Part shown: positions 40,936 through 49,361 of the stretch, one piece after another | Position numbering within the stretch: the first letter of the stretch is position 1 | How the letters are laid out: the number at the start of each line of letters is the position of its first letter | NCBI GenBank assembly: GCA_036517115.1 | Contig: DATDYB010000010.1 | Coordinates: 1 to 57,701, forward strand | Length of the DNA: 57,701 nt | Reading direction: 5' to 3' | Source: DATDYB01 sp036517115 | Lineage (GTDB): Bacteria > Patescibacteriota > Minisyncoccia > Phycocordibacterales > PALSA-1337 | Made by a program: the position numbers and the translations under genes | Notes under the pieces: model-generated | What the model was told of the DNA's origin: nothing | Seen by the model: the letters and a program-made list of their open reading frames with translations, nothing else | Database searches by the model: none

Positions 40936-41436
40936 TCATAACAACAATTTCTTTTCTTGTTGGTGATGGAAATTTGAGGCTAGACAGGTGATACCGCAGG
41001 CGATAGCGTCGTATTCATCATCGAACTCAATTTCTTTATTGATCTTGATCAGTTTCGGGATCATCGCCATCATTTGTTGTTTATCACTTTTGCCGTAGCT
41101 CGTAACCGCTATTTTTATTTGAAGTGGTGTGTATTCAAAAATTTTCAAATTGTGCGAGGCGGCCGTATAGAGGATGACCCCTCGCGCTTCCGCCACACGC
41201 ATAGCGGTTTTTTGGTTGTTGGTGAAGAAAAGAGTTTCGATTGAAAGAGAGTCGGGCTCAAATTCGTGAATAACTTCAATGAGTCGATTGCCGATATTAC
41301 GGAGTCTCTCAGGGTGGGGGAGTTTGGCTGAAGTCCGAAAGCATTCGGAGTGAACCAGCACATCCTTTTTGTTTTGTTTCTCTACTATAGCGATACCAAG
41401 TCGTTCATATCCAGGGTCAATTGCGAGTACTCTCAT
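40936..41436 (-). CDS. ruvC: Holliday junction resolvase RuvC
   Basis: 166 aa. MRVLAIDPGYERLGIAI holds the first catalytic Asp (D7), SIETLFFTNNQKTAM the glutamate near 68, and EFDDEYDAIACGITCL the final Asp pair near 138-145. It cuts Holliday junctions symmetrically after RuvAB branch migration. It starts two bases after yebC on the minus strand, in a yebC-ruvC unit next to ruvB. ruvA is not part of this cluster. Confidence 0.95.
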   Translation of the reverse strand: MRVLAIDPGYERLGIAIVEKQNKKDVLVHSECFRTSAKLPHPERLRNIGNRLIEVIHEFEPDSLSIETLFFTNNQKTAMRVAEARGVILYTAASHNLKIFEYTPLQIKIAVTSYGKSDKQQMMAMIPKLIKINKEIEFDDEYDAIACGITCLASNFHHQQEKKLLL

Positions 41437-41438
41437 GA

Positions 41439-41966
41439 CTATTCTGCATTAGTGAAGACTTCTTGCACCTCATCGTTATCCTCAAGGTCTCCAATGAGGG
41501 CTTCGAGTTTTGATCCATCTTCCGCATTTAAAGGAATCGTCGTTTGCGGCTGCCATCCCTCACGGGTTTTTTGGAATGCCCACGCGGCGCTTCCAATACC
41601 CGCCAACTCACATCCATGTTTCGCGAGAATAGCTTTTACTTCTTGAGCCGCTTTGTTGCGATTGTCAGTCAATGCTTCGATGATAATCGCAGCTCCTCCC
41701 GGTCCATATGATTCATATGTTACCGCATCCATAACAGCGCTGGTGTCGGTTGCACGTTTGATTGCTCGGTCGATAGTGTCGTTAGGCATGTTATTCTCTC
41801 GAGCTTTTTCAACCGCTGCTCGAAGACCAGGTGCGGTGAGATCACCGTTTGCTTTCTTGGCCTCAACGGCAATCATGCGCCCCATCTTGGTGAAAATCTT
41901 ACTCTTCTGCGCATCCGTTTTCGCCTTAATATGCTTTATTTTTGAATATTTATTATGTCCGGACAT
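41439..41966 (-). CDS. yebC: YebC/PmpR-family protein, short form
   Basis: 175 aa against about 240-250 in most bacteria. The N-terminal part is typical: MSGHNKYSKIKHIKAKTDAQ, IFTKMGRMIAVEAKKA, NMPNDTIDRAIKRAT, then YESYGPGGAAIIIEALTDNRNKA. Sequence after residue 125 is shortened, so part of one C-terminal domain is missing while the closing DDEVQEVFTNAE is kept. The family acts as transcription regulator or, as shown for some members, as a translation factor for proline-rich stretches. Confidence 0.9.
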   Translation of the reverse strand: MSGHNKYSKIKHIKAKTDAQKSKIFTKMGRMIAVEAKKANGDLTAPGLRAAVEKARENNMPNDTIDRAIKRATDTSAVMDAVTYESYGPGGAAIIIEALTDNRNKAAQEVKAILAKHGCELAGIGSAAWAFQKTREGWQPQTTIPLNAEDGSKLEALIGDLEDNDEVQEVFTNAE

Positions 41967-41972
41967 ATAAGG

Positions 41973-41998
41973 AAGTTTAAAATTAAAAGTGTAAAGTT
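41973..41998. repeat. A-rich heptamer-like repeat
   Basis: AGTTTAAAATTAAAAGTG then TAAAGTTTT, in the gap between ruvB and yebC. Same family as 33436-33473. Confidence 0.4.
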
Positions 41999-43021
41999 TT
42001 ACAAAAGTTTTTCTTGTAGATTTGCCGGTACTGAAATACCGAGGTGGGTATAGCCATGATGCGTGACGACGCGACCACGGGACGTGCGCTCGATGAAGCC
42101 TACTTGGAGAAGGTAGGGTTCATTGAACTCTTCGATGGTGCCTTCTTCCTCAGAGAGGGATGCGGCAAGGGTGTTCAAGCCTACTGGGCCGCCGCTGAAC
42201 TTTTTAATCACCGTTTCAAGAATATTACGATCAGAGAGCGTCAGACCTTTATGATCAACACCGAGAAGAGAAAGTGCCTCGTGTACGATCGTTTCCGTTA
42301 GTTGGGTTTTTTTAACTTGCGCGAAGTCGCGACAGCGCTTTAAAAAATAGTTGGCAGTGCGGGGGGTAAAGCGACTTCGTTTGGCGATTTCAGTTGCAGC
42401 CGCTTCGTCAATCGTTACACCGAGGATCGCGGCGGAACGTTTGATAATCTCTCGGATTTCGTTTTCTGTATAGAACTGGAGTCTGAAAATGCCACCTGAA
42501 AATCGGGATTGTAGCGGAGAGGAAAGGAGGGAAATCCTCGTTGTTGCGGCAATCAGAGTGAATGCCGGCAATTCAAGCTGAATCGTTCTTGCTGACGGAC
42601 CTTTTCCGATGATGATATCGAGTGAGCCTGACTCCATGGCAGGGTAGAGTACTTCTTCGATGGTTTTGTTGAGACGATGGATCTCATCAATAAAAAGAAT
42701 ATCTCCAGGGGAAAGGTTGGTGAGGATCGAAGCAAGATCACCCACCTTTTCAATGGCCGGTCCTGAAGTGATTTTGATTTGGGCACCTGTCTCTTTGGCG
42801 ATGAGGTGGGCGAGGGTGGTTTTACCTAGACCTGGTGGACCGTAGAAAAGAATATGTTCAGGGGGATGGTTGCGTTCCTTCGCGGCTGTCAGAAGAATGT
42901 GAAGATTATTTTTTATTCCCTCCTGGCCGATATAATCGTTCCATTTGGATGGACGCAGTGTGTAATCAAGGTATTTTTCCTCATTTTGCGCGGTCTCTTT
43001 TTTTACTACACCTGATTCCAT
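41999..43021 (-). CDS. ruvB: Holliday junction branch migration ATPase RuvB
   Basis: 340 aa. The start includes LRPSKWNDYIGQEGIKNNLH. Walker A is ILFYGPPGLGKTTLAHLIA, Walker B ILFIDEIHRL, sensor region TLIAATTRISLLSSPLQSRFSGG, and the winged-helix C-terminus includes EPYLLQVGFIERTSRGRV. The hexamer drives branch migration at Holliday junctions with RuvA. It is first in a ruvB-yebC-ruvC run on the minus strand. Confidence 0.96.
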   Translation of the reverse strand: MESGVVKKETAQNEEKYLDYTLRPSKWNDYIGQEGIKNNLHILLTAAKERNHPPEHILFYGPPGLGKTTLAHLIAKETGAQIKITSGPAIEKVGDLASILTNLSPGDILFIDEIHRLNKTIEEVLYPAMESGSLDIIIGKGPSARTIQLELPAFTLIAATTRISLLSSPLQSRFSGGIFRLQFYTENEIREIIKRSAAILGVTIDEAAATEIAKRSRFTPRTANYFLKRCRDFAQVKKTQLTETIVHEALSLLGVDHKGLTLSDRNILETVIKKFSGGPVGLNTLAASLSEEEGTIEEFNEPYLLQVGFIERTSRGRVVTHHGYTHLGISVPANLQEKLL

Positions 43022-43100
43022 TGTTCTTCATTATACCGGATTGGTAAGAAATTGCTGATCTACTGTCATATATTAAAACTGCGCGTTAATAGCGCAAGGG

Positions 43101-43129
43101 TTGACACTAAATACCTTTCGTGCTACACT
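43101..43129 (+). promoter_or_regulatory. strong promoter of the 6S-like RNA
   Basis: Consensus TTGACA (43101-43106), exact 17-base spacer, TACACT (43124-43129). Predicted start near 43136. Confidence 0.85.
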
Positions 43130-43135
43130 CCTTTT

Positions 43136-43325
43136 ACGTTCATTGATTCGTTTCCAGCCTATAAATCTCTAAGCAATTGGTCCTCTTACGAGGTCTACTG
43201 ACATTTCCCATAGGACGCCCTGGTTTGAAGCTTCGGCTTCATTACTGTGGCTATCCTCCGAGACCTGTTTAACTTTTAATTCCGTATTGAAAGTATTGCT
43301 TAGAGATTTATGGGTTGGTTTTTTT
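43136..43325 (+). ncRNA. ssrS: 6S-like RNA, about 190 nt
   Basis: The transcript folds into one long hairpin. ATAAATCTCTAAGCAAT (43161-43177) pairs perfectly with 43295-43311, extended by about seven more pairs to 43154/43318. An open middle follows, then stems AGGTCT/AGACCT and AGGA/TCCT, and a TGAAGC-TTCG-GCTTCA tip. It ends in a T-run (43319-43325). The size, a closing stem that resembles the TCTCTGAG start of known 6S RNAs, the bulged centre and the strong promoter fit 6S RNA, which blocks the sigma-70 holoenzyme. No covariance search was possible. Confidence 0.6.
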
Positions 43326-43390
43326 ATACTTCTTTAAATATAGTACTCTTCAAAAAAAAGAAAGCAAAAGAAAACCACACCACGACATCT

Positions 43391-45064
43391 TTATACTTCG
43401 TTTTCAAGATCAATTACTCGGCCTAGCTCAGGGAGGGACGTCACTCCATTCAGTACTTTTATAATCCCATCTTGGCGCATGGTGTAGATACCCTGCGGTA
43501 TCGCGGCCTTAGCAAGCTCACGATCACTTGGGTTCATTTCGATAACTTCCTCAACAGCCTTATCTTTAAGAATCGCTTCGTAAATACCAATTCTACCTTT
43601 ATAGCCGGTGTGGTTACACGCATCGCACCCAGCAGCTTCCCATAATTGTATTGAGGTAGGCACTTCAGATCGATCATGGATTGTTCCTAAAATAGACGCT
43701 ACCTTCTGTTGCTCTTCCGGGGTGGGGGACTTCTCTTTTTTACATGCAGCACAGAGCTTTCGTACTAGTCGCTGCGCGAGGGTGATGTTGATGGCGGAAG
43801 TGATAATTTTCGAATTAACCCCAAGGTCAATAAGTCGAGGAAACGCACCTGCAGCGGAGTTGGTGTGTAGTGTGGAGAATACGAGATGCCCAGTAAGCGA
43901 AGAGTTAATGGCGATACCAGCAGTCTCGCTGTCGCGGATTTCACCCACCATGATGACATCAGGGTCCTGCCTGAGCGCGCTCCGTAGTCCTTCAAGGAAG
44001 GTATATCCTTTTTCATTTGTTTGTGTTTGAACAATGCCAGGTAAATGGTATTCGATAGGGTCTTCGATGGTGATAATTTTAATATCAGGACTGTGAATCT
44101 TTTTTAAAAAGGCGTAGAGGGTGGTTGTTTTACCCGAGCCGGTTGGACCAGTGGTGAGGATCATGCCGTTTGGTTTTCGGATTTCATGTTCAAGAATTCC
44201 AAGCAATTTCTTTTGAATACCAAGCTCCTCCATAGGAACAGCAATTGCTTTTGGGTTAAGGATTCGAAGGACGATTGATTCGTTGTAAGCACCCGGTAGG
44301 ATGGATGTTCGGATTTCAATATCAGCGGCCTCTATTTTCACACTAAAGCGCCCATCTTGCGCATCTTTTTTAATATTAAGTTTTAGACCGGATAAGAGTT
44401 TGATACGGGAAAGAAGCAGAAGATAGGTTTCGATATCAAAGGTGATGACATCAATGAGTACGCCGTCCAGACGATAGCGTAGTCGGACGTATGATTCTTC
44501 AGGTTCGATGTGTACATCAGAAGCGTCAGTTGCGAGTGCGCCCGCCACCACAATTTCAAGAATTCTCGAAATTCTCGCGGATTTTTTGAGCGCGAGCACT
44601 TCTTTAATGAGGACTATAACATCTGGAAGAGCGCGGACTTTTTTAATTACCTCAACAATCTCTTGGTTTGAAATCTCGAGCGACCCGGCTTTGGTCTCAA
44701 ATGTATACGAAAGTTCTTTGTACCCCTTCTGTGCACGCTCGAGACTTGTGGTTGAGGCAAGGTAGAGGGTGGGAGTATAACCCTTAGACTCAAGATTTTT
44801 TACAATAACCTTAACCTGCTCATCCTCAGGATTTCGGACCGCGATTTTAAGTTTTCGGTCTACAAGGTCAAAGGCTGCAATTTTATTATCTCTGGAGGTT
44901 TGTTCATCAATGAGACGGAGGGCGTCGCCGTCGATAGAGGTGTTTGAAAGATCGATATATTCCAAGCCAAATTTTTGGGAAAGTGCTTGCATCACCTCTT
45001 CCTCTTCTTTCCTGAGTAATTCGGCCACCTTTTGCTTTTGTTTATCTTCGTCGAAGCTGATCAT
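43391..45064 (-). CDS. pilB: PilB/GspE type IV pilus assembly ATPase
   Basis: 557 aa. An N-terminal MshEN-type domain (residues 1-150) is followed by the secretion ATPase core: Walker A TTGPTGSGKTTTLYAFL, the Asp box EDPIEYHLPG, Walker B DPDVIMVGEIRDSETA and the His box TGHLVFSTLHTNSAAG. A tetracysteine zinc site is formed by CAACKKEK and CDACNHTGYKGR. It extends type IV pili. No pilT, pilC or pilin gene is in the window. ComM suggests pili may serve DNA uptake. Confidence 0.95.
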   Translation of the reverse strand: MISFDEDKQKQKVAELLRKEEEEVMQALSQKFGLEYIDLSNTSIDGDALRLIDEQTSRDNKIAAFDLVDRKLKIAVRNPEDEQVKVIVKNLESKGYTPTLYLASTTSLERAQKGYKELSYTFETKAGSLEISNQEIVEVIKKVRALPDVIVLIKEVLALKKSARISRILEIVVAGALATDASDVHIEPEESYVRLRYRLDGVLIDVITFDIETYLLLLSRIKLLSGLKLNIKKDAQDGRFSVKIEAADIEIRTSILPGAYNESIVLRILNPKAIAVPMEELGIQKKLLGILEHEIRKPNGMILTTGPTGSGKTTTLYAFLKKIHSPDIKIITIEDPIEYHLPGIVQTQTNEKGYTFLEGLRSALRQDPDVIMVGEIRDSETAGIAINSSLTGHLVFSTLHTNSAAGAFPRLIDLGVNSKIITSAINITLAQRLVRKLCAACKKEKSPTPEEQQKVASILGTIHDRSEVPTSIQLWEAAGCDACNHTGYKGRIGIYEAILKDKAVEEVIEMNPSDRELAKAAIPQGIYTMRQDGIIKVLNGVTSLPELGRVIDLENEV

Positions 45065-45147
45065 AAAAAAGTATTATATATAACGTATAAAGTATACGGG
45101 ATAAAGGGGAAAGGATAAAGCGTTGGGGGGATAGATAAGAATGTGCA

Positions 45148-45176
45148 TTGACTTTATATAGTGTATATGCTATAAT
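45148..45176 (+). promoter_or_regulatory. strong promoter of the secreted-protein gene
   Basis: TTGACT (45148-45153), 17-base spacer, TATAAT (45171-45176). Predicted start near 45183, so unlike many genes here it has a leader of about 50 bases with AGAAAG before the ATG. Confidence 0.85.
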
Positions 45177-45233
45177 GCATGCCAGTATAGAACACAACAA
45201 TTCAACCACAGAACTATAGAAAGAAAGTTTGTA

Positions 45234-45701
45234 ATGAAAAAGTTATTTGCAATTCTGTTTTTCCTCTTCATCCTGTTCGCGCTCTCAGGGCTCGCTCAAA
45301 GTCCGGTGTATTGGGATTCGACACCCTATGGAACGCCGACGTACCAAAAGACCGAGTCGTATTCAAAATACGAGATGCAGGTTAAACCGCCGCTCACTAA
45401 TCTTCAACGTCACTTCGGCGTCGGGGCAAGTAGTATCCAGACGGGGTACAAACGGGAGTATCTCAACATTGAAACCGGGGGATACTCCAAGACCGTGTCG
45501 AAGAGCAAGGACACCTACGCTTACGAGCAGTGGAATTCCCAAAAGGGAAAACCAGAGCTTGTGGTGGTGAAAACTGAATCGGGATATAAGAATGAGGAAA
45601 AGCGTCCCGCGCTAAACCCTCAGCCAATCCCTCAAACGGTCGGTTCGGTGAAGGTCACCACCTGGACAACGAAATCACCCCTTTCGTGGTTTAAAAAATG
45701 A
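45234..45701 (+). CDS. secreted protein, unknown
   Basis: 155 aa. A clear signal peptide (MKKLFAILFFLFILFALSGLA, cleavage near residue 22) is followed by a Tyr-, Lys- and Ser-rich mature part with strand-like patterns (YWDSTPYGTPTYQKTESYSK, then ETGGYSKTVSKSKDTYAYEQ). No cysteine or lipobox. It has its own strong promoter and terminator, so it may be abundant. It could be a surface or matrix protein; no family recognised. Confidence 0.75.
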   Translation: MKKLFAILFFLFILFALSGLAQSPVYWDSTPYGTPTYQKTESYSKYEMQVKPPLTNLQRHFGVGASSIQTGYKREYLNIETGGYSKTVSKSKDTYAYEQWNSQKGKPELVVVKTESGYKNEEKRPALNPQPIPQTVGSVKVTTWTTKSPLSWFKK

Positions 45702-45729
45702 TTTGATGAGCCCCTTTTCGGGCAACATG

Positions 45730-45768
45730 GCGGCAAGACATTGGAATGTCTTGCCGCTTTTTCTTTTT
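45730..45768 (+). terminator. strong terminator
   Basis: A 13-base perfect stem (45730-45742 with 45745-45757), a GG loop, then TTTTTCTTTTT. Confidence 0.92.
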
Positions 45769-45786
45769 ATATAAACAAGGTACTCT

Positions 45787-46224
45787 ATGGCTATGGAAAA
45801 AATCGTCAAAAGTATTCCAGAGCTTGAGGCGTTTGCTCAAAGTTTTATAAATTCTTTCGTTCCTCGCAAAGAGGGGGCGACATTAGTTTGTTTGAAAGGG
45901 GACTTGGGTGCCGGCAAAACCGCTTTCACTAAGGCGGCAGGAAAGGCACTCGGAGTTATGGAACATATCACCAGCCCCACTTTTGTATTGATGAAAAGAT
46001 TCATGATTCATGAATCAGGATTCAGGAATTTGATCCATATTGACGCATATAGATTAGAAAAAGGAGAACAACTAAAAAAACTTGGGTGGGAACAACTACT
46101 ATCTGATCCAGGAAACCTCATTCTGCTTGAGTGGCCTGAAAGAGTGTTCGACATCCTTCCTCCCGACGCACTAACGCTCAATTTTGAATTCATCGACGAA
46201 CAAACCCGAAAAATTTATTACTAA
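45787..46224 (+). CDS. tsaE: tRNA threonylcarbamoyladenosine ATPase TsaE
   Basis: 145 aa, starting at 45787 or six bases later. Walker A GDLGAGKTAFTKAAGKALG is near residue 39, SPTFVLMKRF and IHIDAYRLEKGEQLKKLG are the switch and Asp regions, and NLILLEWPERV is Walker B. TsaE works with TsaB and TsaD to add t6A at position 37 of ANN-decoding tRNAs. The partners are not in the window. Confidence 0.93.
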   Translation: MAMEKIVKSIPELEAFAQSFINSFVPRKEGATLVCLKGDLGAGKTAFTKAAGKALGVMEHITSPTFVLMKRFMIHESGFRNLIHIDAYRLEKGEQLKKLGWEQLLSDPGNLILLEWPERVFDILPPDALTLNFEFIDEQTRKIYY

Positions 46225-46252
46225 AGTATTCTAATTTGTGTGTCATGTAACT

Positions 46253-46281
46253 TTGACTTTGTTGAGCTGGATTGATACTGT
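46253..46281 (+). promoter_or_regulatory. promoter of the 130 aa gene
   Basis: TTGACT (46253-46258), 17-base spacer, TACTGT (46276-46281). Confidence 0.65.
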
Positions 46282-46310
46282 CTGTGTAGAACAATATCAA
46301 GGATCCTGAA

Positions 46311-46703
46311 ATGAATACTGATACTAGTAATAAGCTTGAAGACTTGGATAATCACGAGTTCAAAGAATTCTATTGTGAGAGCATCCACTTACAAGACTGC
46401 TTATCCGCAACCTTCTGTTTTTTTAAAAGGGAGGATGAAATGTTTGGAGAAGGTTTTACTTTGCGGGAAATTTTGAACGAATTCTCTCGCCGTTACCCTG
46501 ATAAGCTTCTTATTGAAGTACAAGAAGTTGAAGTTCAAACCGATCCACGTATCAATGTGTATAATATCGCTTTGACTCGACAAGGAGGGAGTTGGCAGGA
46601 AACATTCGGTTCTCCTGATCTTGCGAACAAATTCCTACGCGGAGTGACGGCAGGAGCAAGTCTCTTTGCCAACACTCTACTTTCAGTCCCACATGTTGGG
46701 TAA
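46311..46703 (+). CDS. hypothetical protein, 130 aa
   Basis: A soluble protein starting MNTDTSNKLEDLDNHEFKEF. A helix-strand pattern is visible around FGEGFTLREILNEFSRRYPD and KLLIEVQEVEVQTDPRINVY, with three cysteines in the first 40 residues. No signal peptide. I recognise no family. It has its own promoter and a terminator directly after it, which supports a real single-gene transcript. Confidence 0.6.
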   Translation: MNTDTSNKLEDLDNHEFKEFYCESIHLQDCLSATFCFFKREDEMFGEGFTLREILNEFSRRYPDKLLIEVQEVEVQTDPRINVYNIALTRQGGSWQETFGSPDLANKFLRGVTAGASLFANTLLSVPHVG

Positions 46704-46712
46704 TCCAACTAC

Positions 46713-46738
46713 AGCCGACCATGATAGTCGGCTTTTTT
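46713..46738 (+). terminator. terminator before polA
   Basis: AGCCGAC (46713-46719) with GTCGGCT (46727-46733), then TTTTT. Confidence 0.85.
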
Positions 46739-46754
46739 CTTTTACACAGAGTGC

Positions 46755-46760
46755 TAGAAT
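46755..46760 (+). promoter_or_regulatory. polA extended -10, leaderless
   Basis: TGC-TAGAAT ends seven bases before the ATG at 46768. The -35 region overlaps the T-run of the preceding terminator and has no good match. Confidence 0.5.
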
Positions 46761-46767
46761 TACCCCA

Positions 46768-49191
46768 ATGGCTAAAAAAGACGTAAAACTGAAACGACTC
46801 GTGCTCCTCGACGTGCACGCTATCTTGCATCGCGCCTACCACGCCTTGCCCGACTTTGCGTCGAGTAAAGGCGAGCCGACCGGCGCTCTCTATGGCCTTT
46901 GCACCATGCTTATTAAAATTATCCAAGAACTTAAGCCCAACTACATCGCGGCCTGTTTTGACCTGCCGGGAAAAACATACCGCCATGAAGTGTACGACGC
47001 CTACAAAGCAGGGAGGGCCAAGACCGACGATGCTCTGGTGGCTCAGATCATCCGTTCCCGTGACGTTTTTAAAGCATTCAATATTCCCGGCTACGAGAAG
47101 GAAGGTTTTGAAGCGGACGATATGCTGGGCACCATTGTAGAGCAAGTAAAAAGGAAAAATGAAAAAGTAAAAGATGGAGAAGGAGAACTCCAGATCGTTA
47201 TCGCCTCGGGGGATATGGATACACTTCAGCTTGTTGATGGTAAAAAGGTAATGGTATACACCCTCAAAAAGGGTATTAACGACACCATTCTCTACGACGA
47301 AGAAGGAGTGATGGCACGCTTTGGATTTGTACCTAAGCTTCTACCTGACTACAAGGGTCTACGTGGAGATCCTTCCGATAACATCATCGGTATCAAAGGT
47401 ATCGGCGACAAAACAGCATCACTCTTGATCCAGAACTTCGGCTCTATTGAAGATATCTACAAAAAACTCAAAAAAGACGAGGAAAGTTTTGAAAAAGCTG
47501 GGGTGAAAGAACGCATCGTCGGTCTTTTAAAAGATAACGAGGAAGAAGCACGATTTTCAAAAATGCTCGCCGAAATTCGTCGTGACGCACCCATTGAATT
47601 CTCGTTGCCGGATAAGGAGTGGCGAGACGGTCTGGAAATTGACCCTATCATGAATCTTTTTAGCGAGCTTGATTTCCGTACTCTCGGGGCAAGGGTTCGG
47701 GATGCTTTCCATTTTCAACCGTCACTCCTTGCTGGTACAGAGGCCTCGACGGAACAAGGTGACAATATGGCAGACCAGACCATCGACCCGAAAGAGCTGA
47801 AGGAGACCTCACTTGCTCTTTGGGTGTTGAACTCAAACATCGCTCATCCGGGTATTGATGAAATTTTACAATTCGCGCAGACAAAGGATTTTAAAAAAGC
47901 ACGGGAAACTATTCTCTCCGAAGTGGAAAAGCAAGGGTTGAAGAAAGTGCTCGTGGATATCGAGCTGCCGCTTATCCCCGTCGTCGAGAGGATGCAGGAA
48001 GTAGGCGTAAAAATAGACAAGGACTATCTCAAGAAGCTTTCTCTCGACTATCACAAAGAGCTCTCAAAATTCGAGGCAGAGATTTGGAAGATGGCAGGGG
48101 AGGAGTTCAATATCAATTCACCGAAACAGCTCGGCACCATCCTGTTCGATAAAATGGGGCTGACCGCAAAGAATTTGAAAAAAACAGAAGGAGGTGCTCG
48201 GTCAACTCGGGAATCAGAGCTCTTGAAAATGACCGACAGTCACCCGATTATTAAGAAAATTCTCGAGCACCGAGAACTTCAAAAATTGCTTTCAACCTAC
48301 ATTGACACTATTCCCGAGCTTCTAGATAAAAATAACCGTCTGCACACCACACTGCTTCAGGCCGGTTCGACTACTGGAAGGATGTCCTCGAACAACCCTA
48401 ACCTCCAAAACATTCCAATCAAAACAGAGCTTGGTAGAAATATCAGAAAAGCATTCATTGCGGAAGAAGGATGGACACTGCTCGCGCTCGACTACTCACA
48501 GATCGAGCTCCGTATCGCTGCGTTTCTTTCAGAGGACAAGCGGATGATCGAAATTTTCAGGAAGGGGGAAGATATCCACACCTCCGTTGCCGCATATGTT
48601 TTTAAAGTTCCGTCTGAAAAAGTGGATAGGGAAATGCGACGAAAAGCGAAGGTCATTAACTTCGGTATCATTTACGGTATGGGTATCAATTCGCTCCGAG
48701 CGAATTTGGGAACCACACGGGCGGAGGCGCAGCATTTCTACGATGAATATTTCTCGAATTTTAAGACACTGGCGGAATATCTTGAAAAGGTTCGTAGCAC
48801 TACGGCTAAAACCGGCTACACCGAAACATTTTTCGGTCGTAGACGTTTCTTTGAGGGTATTAATTCGAGGATTCCATACATCAGGGCCGCCGCTGAACGC
48901 ATGGCTATTAACGCGCCCATACAAGGGACCGGTGCCGACATCATCAAGCTCGCCATGGTGAGTGTTTTCCGCTATCTGGAAGAAAAGAAGCTTGATAAAA
49001 AAGTGCGACCGCTTCTCCAGGTACACGATGAATTGCTATACGAAGTGAAGAAAGATGCGGTGAAGGATATTGCTCAAGAGATTAAAAAAAACATGGAGGA
49101 GGTCATTGATTCGAAAAAAACATATGGCGTAGTGTGTATAGCAGAAGCGAAGGCGGGTCCAAACTGGGACGAGATGGAAAAACTTGCGTGA
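46768..49191 (+). CDS. polA: DNA polymerase I without a complete proofreading domain
   Basis: 807 aa from the ATG at 46768; the longer frame crosses the terminator. A 5'-3' exonuclease domain (KRLVLLDVHAILHRAYHALP, EGFEADDMLGTIVEQ, IASGDMDTLQLV) comes first. The polymerase domain has DYSQIELRI (motif A), RRKAKVINFGIIYG (motif B) and LQVHDELLYEV (motif C). The stretch between them, about residues 315-415, is only about half the length of a 3'-5' exonuclease domain and lacks its DxE motif. Proofreading is therefore probably absent. Confidence 0.94.
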   Translation: MAKKDVKLKRLVLLDVHAILHRAYHALPDFASSKGEPTGALYGLCTMLIKIIQELKPNYIAACFDLPGKTYRHEVYDAYKAGRAKTDDALVAQIIRSRDVFKAFNIPGYEKEGFEADDMLGTIVEQVKRKNEKVKDGEGELQIVIASGDMDTLQLVDGKKVMVYTLKKGINDTILYDEEGVMARFGFVPKLLPDYKGLRGDPSDNIIGIKGIGDKTASLLIQNFGSIEDIYKKLKKDEESFEKAGVKERIVGLLKDNEEEARFSKMLAEIRRDAPIEFSLPDKEWRDGLEIDPIMNLFSELDFRTLGARVRDAFHFQPSLLAGTEASTEQGDNMADQTIDPKELKETSLALWVLNSNIAHPGIDEILQFAQTKDFKKARETILSEVEKQGLKKVLVDIELPLIPVVERMQEVGVKIDKDYLKKLSLDYHKELSKFEAEIWKMAGEEFNINSPKQLGTILFDKMGLTAKNLKKTEGGARSTRESELLKMTDSHPIIKKILEHRELQKLLSTYIDTIPELLDKNNRLHTTLLQAGSTTGRMSSNNPNLQNIPIKTELGRNIRKAFIAEEGWTLLALDYSQIELRIAAFLSEDKRMIEIFRKGEDIHTSVAAYVFKVPSEKVDREMRRKAKVINFGIIYGMGINSLRANLGTTRAEAQHFYDEYFSNFKTLAEYLEKVRSTTAKTGYTETFFGRRRFFEGINSRIPYIRAAAERMAINAPIQGTGADIIKLAMVSVFRYLEEKKLDKKVRPLLQVHDELLYEVKKDAVKDIAQEIKKNMEEVIDSKKTYGVVCIAEAKAGPNWDEMEKLA

Positions 49192-49211
49192 CAGTTGATT
49201 TTGTATATAAT
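49184..49211 (+). promoter_or_regulatory. promoter inside the polA 3' end
   Basis: TTGCGT (49184-49189), 16-base spacer, TATAAT (49206-49211). It overlaps the polA stop codon region. Confidence 0.6.
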
Positions 49212-49217
49212 AACTGA

Positions 49218-49307
49218 ACGTTCACAAGTGAGCACTTGAATCGTTGTGGACGTCACGCTGACCATCCTTAGTGGTGGTACCCGGCTCCTGTTGAGCCGGG
49301 TTTTTTT
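49218..49307 (+). ncRNA. candidate small RNA, about 90 nt
   Basis: It lies between its own promoter and a strong terminator, with no ORF. ACGTTCACAA pairs with TTGTGGACGT (one G-T), enclosing an alternative CAAGTG/CACTTG hairpin. The terminator stem CCCGGCTC/GAGCCGGG (49280-49287 with 49293-49300) is followed by seven T. It could instead be only the polA 3' end. It does not match 4.5S RNA. Confidence 0.5.
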
Positions 49308-49321
49308 GTTGTCTTTTTCTG

Positions 49322-49357
49322 TCGCTTTACACTTTTCACTTTAAACTTTACACTCTT
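49322..49357. repeat. A/T-rich heptamer-like repeat
   Basis: TTTACACTTTTCACTTTAAA followed by CTTTACACT, the reverse complement type of 33436-33473, just before holA. Confidence 0.45.
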
Positions 49358-49361
49358 AAGT

